Assembly (NCBI GenBank): GCA_050260015.1
Contig: JBLNBN010000036.1
Location: 3,898-67,897 of the forward strand
Source of the DNA: JBLNBN01 sp050260015
Lineage (GTDB): Bacteria; Bacteroidota; Ignavibacteria; Kapaibacteriales; UBA2268
Direction: 5' to 3'
Length of the DNA stretch: 64,000 bases
Shown: positions 44,589 through 53,344 of the stretch, piece after piece
Layout: each line of letters starts with the position of its first letter
Numbering within the stretch: position 1 is the first letter of the stretch
The notes under the pieces: generated by a model
Seen by the model: only the letters and a program-made list of their open reading frames with translations
Databases searched by the model: none
Told to the model about the DNA's origin: nothing
Translations under genes and position numbers: made by a program

Positions 44589-44990
44589 ATGGCTCTCAAC
44601 AAAACCGAACTAATCACAGCAGTAGCCGAAACGGCAAACTTAAGCAAAGTAGACGCGGAGAAAGCCGTTAGAGCGACCATCGACGCTATCAGCCGCGAAC
44701 TTTCCACAGGCGGTAAAATCACGCTTATCGGATTCGGTTCCTTCGAAGTAACTGATCGCAAGGAAAGAACTGGAAAGAATCCGCGCACAGGCGAGCCTTT
44801 GACTATACCCGCAAGAAGAGTAGCTCGTTTCCGTCCCGGCAAGATGCTTGCCGACATGGTAATGAATAAGCCCGACAGCAAAAAAGGCAAAGCCGAGAAA
44901 ACAAACGGCAAGCCTGCAGCAAAAGCGGCAAAACCGGCGGCCCCCGCGGCCAAAGCCAAAAAAGCCGCTCCCGCTAAAGCGAAAAAATAA
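44589..44990 (+). CDS. hup: HU-family DNA-binding protein with Lys/Ala-rich tail
   Basis: A 133-residue nucleoid protein. Residues 1-92 are a standard HU/IHF domain (ELITAVAE start, IGFGSFEV, GKNPRTGEP beta-arm, PGKMLADMV end). The extra 40 residues are a Lys/Ala/Pro-rich tail (KKGKAEK, AAKAKKAAPAKAKK), resembling histone-H1-type tails, which bind DNA by charge. Plain HU is about 90 residues, so the tail is an extension found in some lineages. Followed by a strong terminator. Confidence 0.93.
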   Translation: MALNKTELITAVAETANLSKVDAEKAVRATIDAISRELSTGGKITLIGFGSFEVTDRKERTGKNPRTGEPLTIPARRVARFRPGKMLADMVMNKPDSKKGKAEKTNGKPAAKAAKPAAPAAKAKKAAPAKAKK

Positions 44991-45010
44991 TCTTCACGAC
45001 GCAAATCAAA

Positions 45011-45038
45011 AAAGCCGTTCGAAATGAACGGCTTTTTT
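45011..45038 (+). terminator. Rho-independent terminator
   Basis: AAAGCCGTTC pairs with GAACGGCTTT around GAAAT, followed by TTT, just after the HU gene. Confidence 0.88.
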
Positions 45039-45083
45039 CGTATTTTTGTGAGATTTATTTGTTCGAATAAGACAAATTAAAAA

Positions 45084-46016
45084 ATGACAAATACCGAGAC
45101 CCTTGGGCTTTCGAAGCCCTATTTAATACAAGCCGACGACTTAACGCCGGGGGATATTGAATTAATCTTCAATAAAGCTGAATTTTTCATGGAGAACTCG
45201 AAAAGAGGCGAAAAATTCACAGACCTAAAAGGCATTACCGTCGCGCTTGCTTTCTTTGAAGCTTCAACGCGAACCAAACTCTCCTTCGAACTCGCCGCAA
45301 AAAGACTTTCCGCCGACACACTCTCATTTGCAAGCTCCACAAGCAGCCTTACCAAGGGCGAATCGCTCATCGACACGCTCCGTACGATCGAAGCGATGAA
45401 CGTGCAAATGTACGTCGTGCGCCACGTCAATAGCGGCGTGCCGAAATTTCTTCAGGCAAACACGCCCGGCGTGGTGCTAAACGCCGGCGACGGCAAGCAC
45501 GAGCATCCCACGCAGGCGTTGCTCGACGCTTTCACGCTGAAGCGTCACTTCGGCAAGGTCGAGGGACTGAAGGTGACGATCGTCGGGGACATACTTCACA
45601 GCCGCGTGGCCCGCTCCAACATAAGCGTTCTTCGCACGCTTGGCGCGGAGGTTGCCCTGCTCAGCCCTGGAACTCTTTTGCCCAGGCACATTAACATTTG
45701 GGACACGAAAATTCATAACACTGTCGACGAAGCGATCGAGTGGAGCGACGTGCTCCTGGTGCTTCGCCTGCAACGCGAACGTATGCAGAGCGGGATATTG
45801 CCTTCGATTTCCGAGTTCAATAAGTACTACGGCATCTCGCTCGAGAGATTCTCCCGCAAGCCGGAAATGGCTCTCATGCACCCCGGCCCGGTTAATTACG
45901 GCATCGAGCTTGACTACCGTGTGAGCTCGTACCCGAATTGCCTTATTGAAACGCAGGTCACGCACGGTGTTTTCATCAGAATGGCGTTGCTGTCGCTTTT
46001 GTCGCAATTCGTTTAG
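45084..46016 (+). CDS. pyrB: Aspartate carbamoyltransferase catalytic subunit
   Basis: A 310-residue enzyme of pyrimidine synthesis (carbamoyl phosphate + aspartate). The carbamoyl-phosphate-binding EASTRTKLSFE, HEHPTQALLDAFTL and LMHPGPVN motifs identify the catalytic chain. No regulatory chain (pyrI) is present in the window. Starts 49 bases past the HU terminator; no pyrR-type attenuator was recognised. Confidence 0.95.
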   Translation: MTNTETLGLSKPYLIQADDLTPGDIELIFNKAEFFMENSKRGEKFTDLKGITVALAFFEASTRTKLSFELAAKRLSADTLSFASSTSSLTKGESLIDTLRTIEAMNVQMYVVRHVNSGVPKFLQANTPGVVLNAGDGKHEHPTQALLDAFTLKRHFGKVEGLKVTIVGDILHSRVARSNISVLRTLGAEVALLSPGTLLPRHINIWDTKIHNTVDEAIEWSDVLLVLRLQRERMQSGILPSISEFNKYYGISLERFSRKPEMALMHPGPVNYGIELDYRVSSYPNCLIETQVTHGVFIRMALLSLLSQFV

Positions 46017-46058
46017 AATTGCGGCGAGGCGGCGGAGGCGGCGTAAGCGCAAGGAGTT

Positions 46059-46922
46059 ATGCGGATAATTGACGTCATTGAGCGCGGAATTGAATTTTTG
46101 TCGGCGAAGTCGATAGAATCCCCGCGCTTAAACGTGGAGCTCATGCTCTGCGAGACGCTGAAGCTTTCCAGGCTGGAGCTATATTTAGCGTTCGAAAAGC
46201 CGCTTACCGAGAGGGAAATAGACGCCTTGCGGGACATGCTAAAACGCCGGGCAAAGCGCGTACCGCTGCAATACATACTCGGGCGCACGCACTTCTACGG
46301 CGTAGATCTGAAGCTAACCCCGGCCGCGCTGATACCGCGCCCGGAGACGGAGGAACTCGCCGAACTGGCCGCTAAATCTATCCAGGAAATGGGCGGTTCC
46401 GTTATGGCGTTGGACATTGGCGCCGGAACGGGATGCATCGCCCTCTCTCTGGCAAAAAAGTTCCCCGAAAGCTCCTTCGAAGCGGTCGATCTTAGCCCGC
46501 AAGCCGTGGAGCTCGCGCTCGAGAACGCCCGCTCGCTCGGATTAGGGAATTATACGGCCACGGTCGCCGACGCGCTCTCCGCCGATTTCGTAGACTCATC
46601 GCGTCGTAATAAATACGACATAATTATTTCCAACCCGCCTTACATCCCAGTAAAGGATTTCGAGGAAACCGAACCCGAGGTAAAAAAATACGAGCCGAGG
46701 CAGGCTCTGACGGACGAGGGCGACGGTTTGAAGTTTTATAGACGATTCGCTGTGATTTTTCCCGAATTATTAAAAGAAAACGGGCGTTTTTTCGTTGAGA
46801 ACGGTTTGGGGCAATCCGGGCAAATTATTGATTTATTTATAAATGCAGGAATGGAAGCCGTAGCGAAGCTGGACTTTGCCAGGAAGGATAGATTCGTCGT
46901 CGGCAGCTATCCCGGGCATTAG
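46059..46922 (+). CDS. prmC: Peptide chain release factor glutamine methyltransferase
   Basis: A 287-residue SAM methyltransferase that methylates the GGQ glutamine of release factors, including the RF2 encoded at 30.6 kb. An N-terminal helical domain precedes the SAM domain, with DIGAGTGCIALSLA and the NPPYIP catalytic motif. The ATG has an AAGGAG site at 46047-46054. Follows pyrB by 43 bases. Confidence 0.95.
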   Translation: MRIIDVIERGIEFLSAKSIESPRLNVELMLCETLKLSRLELYLAFEKPLTEREIDALRDMLKRRAKRVPLQYILGRTHFYGVDLKLTPAALIPRPETEELAELAAKSIQEMGGSVMALDIGAGTGCIALSLAKKFPESSFEAVDLSPQAVELALENARSLGLGNYTATVADALSADFVDSSRRNKYDIIISNPPYIPVKDFEETEPEVKKYEPRQALTDEGDGLKFYRRFAVIFPELLKENGRFFVENGLGQSGQIIDLFINAGMEAVAKLDFARKDRFVVGSYPGH

Positions 46923-47055
46923 CTTCCGCGCTGAGGTTTTGGAAAATTTAGACGAAGCAGTAAAAAAACTTTGACGAAAGAAATTTATCATAGTATTTTT
47001 GCATGGCTACACCGAAAAAAAATTAATAACATCTGTAACTCAAAAGGGTTTTAAA

Positions 47056-47394
47056 ATGTCTCAGATAAGCATGATTGAAGAAAACGCCGGAACAATTATT
47101 AAATTGAAAGGGCAGTTTATTGGCGGCGAGGAGACAGACGAGCTGCGCAAGATGCTGCAAAGCGTCGCCGAGCAGAAAAAGAACAAACTAATAGTCGATC
47201 TCGCCGAGGTCACCTATTTGAACTCAACCGCGCTTGGAGTATTAATTTCAGCGCATGCCAACTTTGTTAAAAGAGACGGAAAAATAGTAATTTGCGAAGT
47301 CAGCGAAACGCTTTATAAGATTTTTGTTATAACGAAGCTGACGAACGTATTTAATATGGCTCCTACATTGGAAGAAGCTAAGAAATTTTTATAA
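47056..47394 (+). CDS. STAS-domain anti-sigma factor antagonist
   Basis: A 112-residue single STAS domain of the SpoIIAA/RsbV type. The phospho-acceptor is Ser57 in VTYLNSTALGVL; helix and strand pattern are complete. It would bind an anti-sigma kinase when unphosphorylated; no partner kinase is seen in the window. I start at ATG 47056; the longer in-frame reading from 46999 adds 19 non-conserved residues. It sits just before exbB, perhaps unrelated. Confidence 0.88.
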   Translation: MSQISMIEENAGTIIKLKGQFIGGEETDELRKMLQSVAEQKKNKLIVDLAEVTYLNSTALGVLISAHANFVKRDGKIVICEVSETLYKIFVITKLTNVFNMAPTLEEAKKFL

Positions 47395-47425
47395 ATTCAT
47401 TTTTGTTTAAACACCGAGGTTTAAG

Positions 47426-48208
47426 ATGAAAAACTTATTCAATGCAATAGTAATAGTGCTTGCATTGGCAGTAGCGTACTTTGTTTATTACGCAATATTA
47501 GGAAATCAGAACAACTTCAACGATCCGGCAACCAAACACGAGCCAAAAGCGGGCAACGTTTTAGGCACAATCTACACTGGCGGACCTCTCGTAGGCCTTT
47601 TGCTCTCCTTCATCCTCATTTCACTTACGTTCGTCGTCGAGCGTTCCTTCACGATCAAACGCGCTCAAGGCAAAGGCAAACCCGACGCCTTCATTAAGAA
47701 AGTTACCGGGCTTCTCGAAGCCGGGGACCTCAACGCGGCATTAGCGGAATGCGACAAGCAACGCGGCTCGATCGCAAACGTGTTGCGCTCCGCAATACTC
47801 AGGTTTAAAGAAATCGAGAACGATCCGGAATTCCCGGGCGAGAAGAAGATCGCCGAAGTACAGCGCGCAATCGACGAGGCAATGAACCTCGAGACTCCGC
47901 TCTTAGAGAAGAACCTCGTTATCCTCTCGACGGTCGCTTCGATCTCGACGATGGTTGGTCTTCTTGGTACGACCCTCGGTATGATCCGCGCCTTCCAGGC
48001 GTTAGCAGTTTCGGGCACCGTTTCGGCGGTTCAGCTCTCAATCGGTATCTCCGAGGCGCTCTACAACACCGCCGGCGGTCTTATTGGCGCTATCCTTTCG
48101 ATCGTGTTCTTTAACTTCTTTACTACGAAAGTTGACAATTTCGTATACATGATTGACGAAGCGATCCTTAACATCACTCAGATCTTTACGATCAGAGTTA
48201 AGAAATAA
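47426..48208 (+). CDS. exbB: MotA/TolQ/ExbB proton channel protein
   Basis: A 260-residue inner-membrane proton-channel protein. Three transmembrane segments: residues about 5-25, 50-68 (FILISLTFVVE) and the long pair at about 170-240 (STVASISTMVGLLGTTLGMI, GLIGAILSIVFFNFF), with the typical cytoplasmic loop. It pairs with the ExbD proteins downstream to power TonB-dependent uptake with the proton gradient. First gene of the exbB-exbD-exbD-tonB set. Confidence 0.93.
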   Translation: MKNLFNAIVIVLALAVAYFVYYAILGNQNNFNDPATKHEPKAGNVLGTIYTGGPLVGLLLSFILISLTFVVERSFTIKRAQGKGKPDAFIKKVTGLLEAGDLNAALAECDKQRGSIANVLRSAILRFKEIENDPEFPGEKKIAEVQRAIDEAMNLETPLLEKNLVILSTVASISTMVGLLGTTLGMIRAFQALAVSGTVSAVQLSIGISEALYNTAGGLIGAILSIVFFNFFTTKVDNFVYMIDEAILNITQIFTIRVKK

Positions 48209-48238
48209 TTTTTATCAACAAGCAGAAGGAGGCCTTCT

Positions 48239-48748
48239 GTGCCGAAAGTAAAGAAAAAAAGAGTGGGCTTTGTCATAGACATGACGCCTTTGGTCGACAT
48301 CACGTTCTTGCTGCTGACCTTCTTCATGTTTACTGCAAAGTTTAAGACGGAAGCCGAGAGCGAGCAGAAGTTCACGATAGAGCGACCGAAAGTATCGGCG
48401 GACACGTCGAAGGTTCCGGAAAAGGATCTGGCTATAATAAAGATAGCGATCGATTCGACGACGTTCGACACGCTCTACCATTACGCAGTAATTAACGAGA
48501 CCGACAGGCAAAAGGTGTGGGCGGAAGTCGACGCCGTGCCGGCCGCGATGAAGGGCGAAGCTCAGTTGCAGGTTCCTCTTGAAGTGCTCAACGAACTCGT
48601 CCGGTATACCAGGTTAGTGCGGCCTGAAACGAAATTCGCAATCGACGCCGATAAGAAGCTCAGATTCAAATGGGTGCAGGACGCGATGGACGTTTTGCGT
48701 AAGAATCGCGCGACCGTGTTTAATTTCGTTACCGATAAAAAGGCGTAA
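48239..48748 (+). CDS. exbD: ExbD/TolR biopolymer transport protein (first)
   Basis: A 169-residue periplasmic protein with one N-terminal helix holding the proton-path aspartate, Asp20 in TPLVDITFLLL. The start is GTG 48239, with a perfect AAGGAGG eight bases upstream. The periplasmic half is longer than usual and not otherwise recognised. Confidence 0.92.
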   Translation: MPKVKKKRVGFVIDMTPLVDITFLLLTFFMFTAKFKTEAESEQKFTIERPKVSADTSKVPEKDLAIIKIAIDSTTFDTLYHYAVINETDRQKVWAEVDAVPAAMKGEAQLQVPLEVLNELVRYTRLVRPETKFAIDADKKLRFKWVQDAMDVLRKNRATVFNFVTDKKA

Positions 48749-48820
48749 CTCAAGCCTTTTCGCAATGTAACTAATATTTAATTTAATGCGTCTAAATAAT
48801 AATTAGAACAGGAGAATAAA

Positions 48821-49393
48821 ATGGCCGGTGGCGGTGGCGCTCTTTCAACAGGAGGGCGCGTTAAAAGAGGAAAAGCCGGAAAGCGGAAAAAGAAAAAAAG
48901 AGTCGGGTTTACGCTCGACATGACTCCGCTGGTTGACATTACGTTCTTGCTGCTCACGTTCTTTATGTTTACGACTACTATGGCCGCTCCGCAGGTTATG
49001 GAAATGTCCATACCCCCGGAAATTACGGCCCAGGTCGAAGTGCGTCAAAGCGAGCTCTTTCAAATTTTCGTCCGCGGCGACGGCGTTATTTTTACCGCCA
49101 TCGGAACGGACGCTCCGACTAAGGTCGAATTGAAAGACCTTCGCAAAGAAACAATTCGTCAGCACCTTCGTTTGCAGGACCCGAACCGCCTCATAACGGC
49201 GCTTAAGACTGCGGGAGATGCGCCGTACGGATTAGTCGTTTCGATCCTGGACGAGTTGAATTTAGCTGAAGAAGCTATTACGGACCAAGTCGCGAAACAA
49301 ATGGGACCTGACGGCAAACCTAAGAAAAGAGAAAGAAGATTTACAATCGCTCCAATTTTGGACGAAGAAAACGCAAAAATTCAGGGGCTATAA
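48821..49393 (+). CDS. exbD: ExbD/TolR biopolymer transport protein (second)
   Basis: A 190-residue second ExbD with a basic Lys-rich N-tail (residues 15-28) and the same TPLVDITFLLLTFFMF helix (Asp39). The C-terminal region is Lys/Arg-rich. Two ExbDs per ExbB is common in FCB bacteria. It sits 2 bases before tonB. The two ExbDs share the membrane segment but their periplasmic parts differ. Confidence 0.92.
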   Translation: MAGGGGALSTGGRVKRGKAGKRKKKKRVGFTLDMTPLVDITFLLLTFFMFTTTMAAPQVMEMSIPPEITAQVEVRQSELFQIFVRGDGVIFTAIGTDAPTKVELKDLRKETIRQHLRLQDPNRLITALKTAGDAPYGLVVSILDELNLAEEAITDQVAKQMGPDGKPKKRERRFTIAPILDEENAKIQGL

Positions 49394-49395
49394 TC

Positions 49396-50196
49396 ATGGC
49401 AACTAATCAAGCGACCGTCGTAGCGCTCGAGCAAAGAGTTTCCGGTTATGGCGCGGTAGAGATAAAGAGTATAATCAAGAAAAATACGTATCGCGGGTTT
49501 ATAATAACCACTTCGATATTTGTCTTGCTTTTCCTGCTCTACTTTGTCATCGATCGATACTCGGAATCAAGAGCGTTGGGCAAGAAGCTCGCTCCTATTA
49601 CGAAGATCAAGATTGAAGATCTTCAGCAGGAAGACGAGGCTTCTCAGGAGGAAATCTTAGCTCCTCCGCCCGCCGAGATGGTCAATACTGGTCCCGCGGC
49701 GCGCGCGGGAACGCCTGTGCCGGTGCCCGACGCGCAGATTACCGCCGATATGCAGGACTTTGCCACTATCGACGTGCAGTCCCGCGCTTCGGCTGAAGGC
49801 GGCAACGGTTTAGATATGGGCGGCTTCTCCTCGAATATTGACTTCACGGAGAAACCCGCCGACGTTAAGATCGAGACCCGCGAGCAACTGCCCGAACCCG
49901 ACGAGTTCATCCCCGTCGAGAAAGAGCCGGCAGTCGACCTCGGTAAGCTGCAGGCGAAGATAGTCTACCCCGACCTCGCTCGTAGAGCAGGAGTCGAGGG
50001 CCAGGTTGTCCTTCGCGTGCTCGTAGGCGCTAACGGCAAAGTGCTGCGCTCTCTCATCGAGAGCAGCGATAATGAATTGCTAAACGAAGCGGCAATCAAA
50101 GCTATTAAAGAATATGGCTCGATACCGCCCGCAATTCAGAACGGTCAACCTATTACTTGCTGGGTTTCAATTCCTATCAAGTTTAGATTGCGCTAA
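49396..50196 (+). CDS. tonB: TonB energy-transducing protein
   Basis: A 266-residue TonB-like protein: N-terminal cytoplasmic segment VSGYGAVEIKSIIKKN, one membrane helix (about 36-55), a Glu/Pro-rich periplasmic stretch, and a C-terminal TonB_C domain (about 175-266), with YPDLARRAGVEGQVVLRVLV and the ending CWVSIPIKF. It couples ExbBD energy to outer-membrane receptors. A paralogue follows at 51014. Confidence 0.92.
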   Translation: MATNQATVVALEQRVSGYGAVEIKSIIKKNTYRGFIITTSIFVLLFLLYFVIDRYSESRALGKKLAPITKIKIEDLQQEDEASQEEILAPPPAEMVNTGPAARAGTPVPVPDAQITADMQDFATIDVQSRASAEGGNGLDMGGFSSNIDFTEKPADVKIETREQLPEPDEFIPVEKEPAVDLGKLQAKIVYPDLARRAGVEGQVVLRVLVGANGKVLRSLIESSDNELLNEAAIKAIKEYGSIPPAIQNGQPITCWVSIPIKFRLR

Positions 50197-51013
50197 CAAC
50201 TACTCCCATGGGCGGGCGCGCTCCCTGCGCTCCCGCCTGAAGGGAAACCCCTCCTTCATTTAACATTTATCATTGATCATTTATCAGTCGCGGCGCAGGC
50301 GCATTTGCTTGGTTATTACGCGTAAGAGCTCGGAAAACAACTGAACTCGTCATTCCCGACCCGATCGGGAATCCAGTCGTCTGAACCGGGATTGGTCGGA
50401 TTAAACGGATTAGAAGGATTGCGTATCAGGGAAATGACGCGCAAACGCTTAAAAACAAACGAATCGGTTCCTTCTCCTCGGAGAAGGTTAGGATGAGGGT
50501 CATGATTTAATATCCTCTTTTCAACAGTATGCTTGGTTCAACGGCTACGCCGTTATTCGCTTATTTCAATATCCTGTGTGCTACTGACGTTTAACGGCTA
50601 CGCCGTTTTAGATAGGATGTAAGGCATGGTCTTCCGTAAGCTGCGCTTGTATACGGTTACGAATAATGCCGTCTCTTCGGGACTTTATGGAATTATTTAC
50701 TTAACTCCGAAGGGATTACATATTGGTAAAAAACGCGTCTCCCTCTATTTCCTCCTCTCCGCTGCGGTGTCGCTCTCCACGCCAATTTATTCCTGTTCCT
50801 GCGAAAAAAAAATGTTTTTTCCTGTAACCAAACTTTCGCTCGCCGTGTCTGAAAGTTAAGAAGGGAAAATGATTATAGCCGCTATCGCTAAAATTCGAGT
50901 TCTTATCAAAGCTAAAAAACGCAAGCGGCTTGGGATTAAAAAAGATATAGCTTAAATAGATGAATTTATCGCCCGAAAGGGCGATGCCACCTAAAACATA
51001 AAGGGCTATAGTT
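50197..51013. repeat. Repeat-rich gap between the two tonB paralogues
   Basis: No gene; the only sizeable open frame (50626-50859) runs through repeat sequence. Contains ATTCCCGACCCGATCGGGAAT near 50352, GGATTAAACGGATTAGAAGG at 50398-50418, GACGCGCAAACGCTT at 50436-50450, two AACGGCTACGCCGTT palindromes (50540-50554 and 50593-50607), and CCGTAAGCTGCGCTT at 50634. All are members of families seen in other gaps. A small AT-rich stretch precedes the next gene. Confidence 0.6.
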
Positions 51014-51823
51014 ATGAAATCGACTCAAATCTCCGTCAGCATTCTTCAAATCCGCGTATCCGGCTACGGCGCAGTTGAGATCAAGAGGCAAATGAAAACG
51101 AACACGCTCAGCGGGTTCGGGGTTACTACCACGGCGATAGCCCTTTTCTTCCTACTCTGCTGGGGATTGACCGGCAAGGAGAAAATTCAATCTCCAAAGA
51201 TCCGACATGCAGCCCATGCGCCAATAATTATTTCCGAAATACTCCCTCCCCCGGAAACGGTTCATTACGACGGCATAACGCCGCCGCCAATCGTTACTAA
51301 GGGTATGGGGATAGAGGAAATAGCGGCAAACCCGATCCCGGTTCTGGACGAATTAATCTCCAAGGACGCTCCAAACTTCGCGGATCTCGGCCAAATGGGT
51401 CGCGCCAGCTCGACAGGCACGCCCGGCGGCGTCGACGATAAGGTATCTATGGATCCCTCGATCAAAACGAGTTCCCCCGTCGCTATTATCCCACATAAGG
51501 AGCAGGACGAGGAGCTACCCCCGGAGGGCGAATACCAAAACGTAGAAAAGGAACCGGCCCTGGACCTTGAAAAATTGAAATCTTTTGTAAAATACCCTGA
51601 ATTGGCTCGTAAGGCAGGCGTCGAAGGGGATGTCCTTTTGAGCGCGCTCATAGGCGCCAACGGCTCGCTGAAGAGAGTTAAGGTAGCCGAGAGCGACAAT
51701 ATGCTTTTGGACGCGGCAGCTATCCAGGCAATCAAGGATTACGGGCATATTCCGCCCGCTATCCAGAACGGGCATACGGTCGCTTGCTGGATCTATATCC
51801 CTATCAAATTTAGTCTTCACTGA
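51014..51823 (+). CDS. tonB: TonB energy-transducing protein, second paralogue
   Basis: A 269-residue paralogue of the previous TonB. It keeps the SGYGAVEIKRQMKTN start, one membrane helix, and a TonB_C domain with EKEPALDLEKLKS, YPELARKAGVEGDVLL and CWIYIPIKF. The central Pro-rich linker differs fully. The copy is diverged, so the duplication is old. The repeat gap separates it from exbBD, but it is followed by a terminator of its own. Confidence 0.9.
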   Translation: MKSTQISVSILQIRVSGYGAVEIKRQMKTNTLSGFGVTTTAIALFFLLCWGLTGKEKIQSPKIRHAAHAPIIISEILPPPETVHYDGITPPPIVTKGMGIEEIAANPIPVLDELISKDAPNFADLGQMGRASSTGTPGGVDDKVSMDPSIKTSSPVAIIPHKEQDEELPPEGEYQNVEKEPALDLEKLKSFVKYPELARKAGVEGDVLLSALIGANGSLKRVKVAESDNMLLDAAAIQAIKDYGHIPPAIQNGHTVACWIYIPIKFSLH

Positions 51824-51846
51824 TTTAACATACATTCTAAGCGAAG

Positions 51847-51875
51847 GAGCGCGCTCATAACGCGCTCTTTTTTTG
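51847..51875 (+). terminator. Rho-independent terminator
   Basis: GAGCGCG pairs with CGCGCTC around CTCATAA, followed by TTTTTTT, after the second tonB. Confidence 0.85.
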
Positions 51876-52214
51876 TGTGGCGGGGACTGCCTCGCCGCGC
51901 AGGACGGGGGAAGCAATTAATTACCCCGGCGATTTCCGGCGGAGCGTTGTTTGCATTTTAGACGCATAAAAGTGCGCCCCCCGCCTGTAACTTATAGTTT
52001 GATTTCCGTGTCTGAATATTAATTGCGGCTTTGGAGCCGGCAAGCTATAAAGCCCCTGTAAATGCGAATTAAGCGTAATATTATTAATGGAATATTCCGT
52101 AAATTTGTAGATATATAAAATTGACCGATAGAACTTTCTATTGTATTTTACGTATAATAATTAATAAACCCGGCGTCGAGCGCGAATGCGCGCAAGCGCT
52201 ATAACGGCAAAAGT
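51876..52214. promoter_or_regulatory. Gene-free gap with a promoter candidate
   Basis: GC-rich at first, then AT-rich. TTGACC at 52121-52126 and TATTTT at 52144-52149, with a 17-base spacer, form a sigma70-type promoter candidate for the gene at 52215. A GCGCGCAAGCGCT repeat relative lies at about 52187-52200. No other element is recognised. Confidence 0.4.
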
Positions 52215-52430
52215 ATGATCTTGCTTATTCTTAACTACTGTATAAAAATAATTATCATTGCGTTAGGTGTCGCCTTTTTGGCGGACTTTATAGCGCCGCC
52301 AAATTCGGATCCATATATGAGGAAAGTTCTTGGCGTAGTAATGATACTTTTTGGCCTATATCGTCTAATTGCATATAGAACAGGTAGAAAACGAAGAGAA
52401 AAGGAAGATCGCTATGACAAAGAGAATTAG
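52215..52430 (+). CDS. Small membrane protein
   Basis: A 71-residue protein with two hydrophobic segments (about 3-25 and 36-53) and a basic, charged tail (GRKRREKEDRYDKEN). Its end overlaps the next gene's start by 17 bases, so the two are translationally coupled. Not recognised as any named family; short inner-membrane partners of this kind are common beside lipoprotein genes. Confidence 0.65.
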   Translation: MILLILNYCIKIIIIALGVAFLADFIAPPNSDPYMRKVLGVVMILFGLYRLIAYRTGRKRREKEDRYDKEN

Positions 52431-53343
52431 TCTCGCAATCGCCGCGCTCGCGGTATCGCTCGCGCTAACGGGTTGCCCCAAGGGCGACAAAAACGCCCCG
52501 GCCGACGAATTCGAAGCAATGAATTCCGGGAAGCTCGACGCATACGTCGACGAAGCCATTTATCCGCAGCTCGACACCTGCTTCGGCTGGTACCGCGCCT
52601 TCTACGAGAACGTAGACCTGACGACGGAGAAGACGACCGCTAGAAAAGCGATGTCCATGCTCCTTTCCGGCAACGCGCGCGCCATAATAGTCGCTCGCGA
52701 TTACTTAAAGGACGAGGATTCGCTCATGAGTGTGTTTAAGGTAAAACCGTTCCAGAGGATCCTGATTGCCGAGGATGCGCTCGTCTTTTTCAACAATCCC
52801 GCGCTGCCAATCGATACGCTGAACGCTGAAAAGATCCGTTCGTACTTTGGGAACAGGAACTCAAAACCCGAGGACTTAAATCCCAAGCTGGCCGTAGCTC
52901 CCGAATTCGTTACGCTCGACCAAAACTCCTCCGTATGGGCAAATTTCAACAAGATGGCCCTCCGCGGATTGAAGTTGGAAAAACCGATTAAGATGTTCTC
53001 GACGGTGGATTCCGTCGTAAAATACGTATCAAAAACTCCAAACGCGATTGGGATCGGGTACCTGTCGCAAGTAATAAGAAATCTCGACATCAGGCTTATC
53101 CCAATAGGCTTTATTGATTCGGCGAAAAAATACGTCAATCCGAAGCCGGTGCACCAGGCTTACATGGTGCAGAGACTTTACCCTTACATAGTTCCTTACT
53201 ATGCGTACTTGCTTGAGGACAGGAAGAACCTACCGTTTTGGTTCGCCACTTATTTAGGCAAGGAAGCGAAAGTACAAAAATATTTTAAAGAATTGGGGAT
53301 AGTTCCCGCTTACGCGAAAATTAAGTTAATACCAGAGGAATAA
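52414..53343 (+). CDS. PstS-like substrate-binding lipoprotein
   Basis: A 309-residue lipoprotein (lipobox LTGC, Cys21) of the periplasmic-binding-protein fold (PBP superfamily, phosphate-type). Visible blocks are MSMLLSGNARAIIVARD, LVFFNNP, LNAEKIRSYFGN and IGIGYLSQ, the last as in PstS. The ATG at 52414 is chosen over one 45 bases upstream, because AAGGAAG precedes it. A homologue in this setting (after ExbBD-TonB and before a TPR gene) is a recurrent FCB arrangement. Ligand unknown. Confidence 0.82.
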   Translation: MTKRISLAIAALAVSLALTGCPKGDKNAPADEFEAMNSGKLDAYVDEAIYPQLDTCFGWYRAFYENVDLTTEKTTARKAMSMLLSGNARAIIVARDYLKDEDSLMSVFKVKPFQRILIAEDALVFFNNPALPIDTLNAEKIRSYFGNRNSKPEDLNPKLAVAPEFVTLDQNSSVWANFNKMALRGLKLEKPIKMFSTVDSVVKYVSKTPNAIGIGYLSQVIRNLDIRLIPIGFIDSAKKYVNPKPVHQAYMVQRLYPYIVPYYAYLLEDRKNLPFWFATYLGKEAKVQKYFKELGIVPAYAKIKLIPEE

Positions 53344-53344
53344 G

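Noticed and set aside
50626..50859. 77-residue open frame in the tonB gap
   Set aside because: It runs through dispersed repeats, has no ribosome-binding site and no homology that I recognise.
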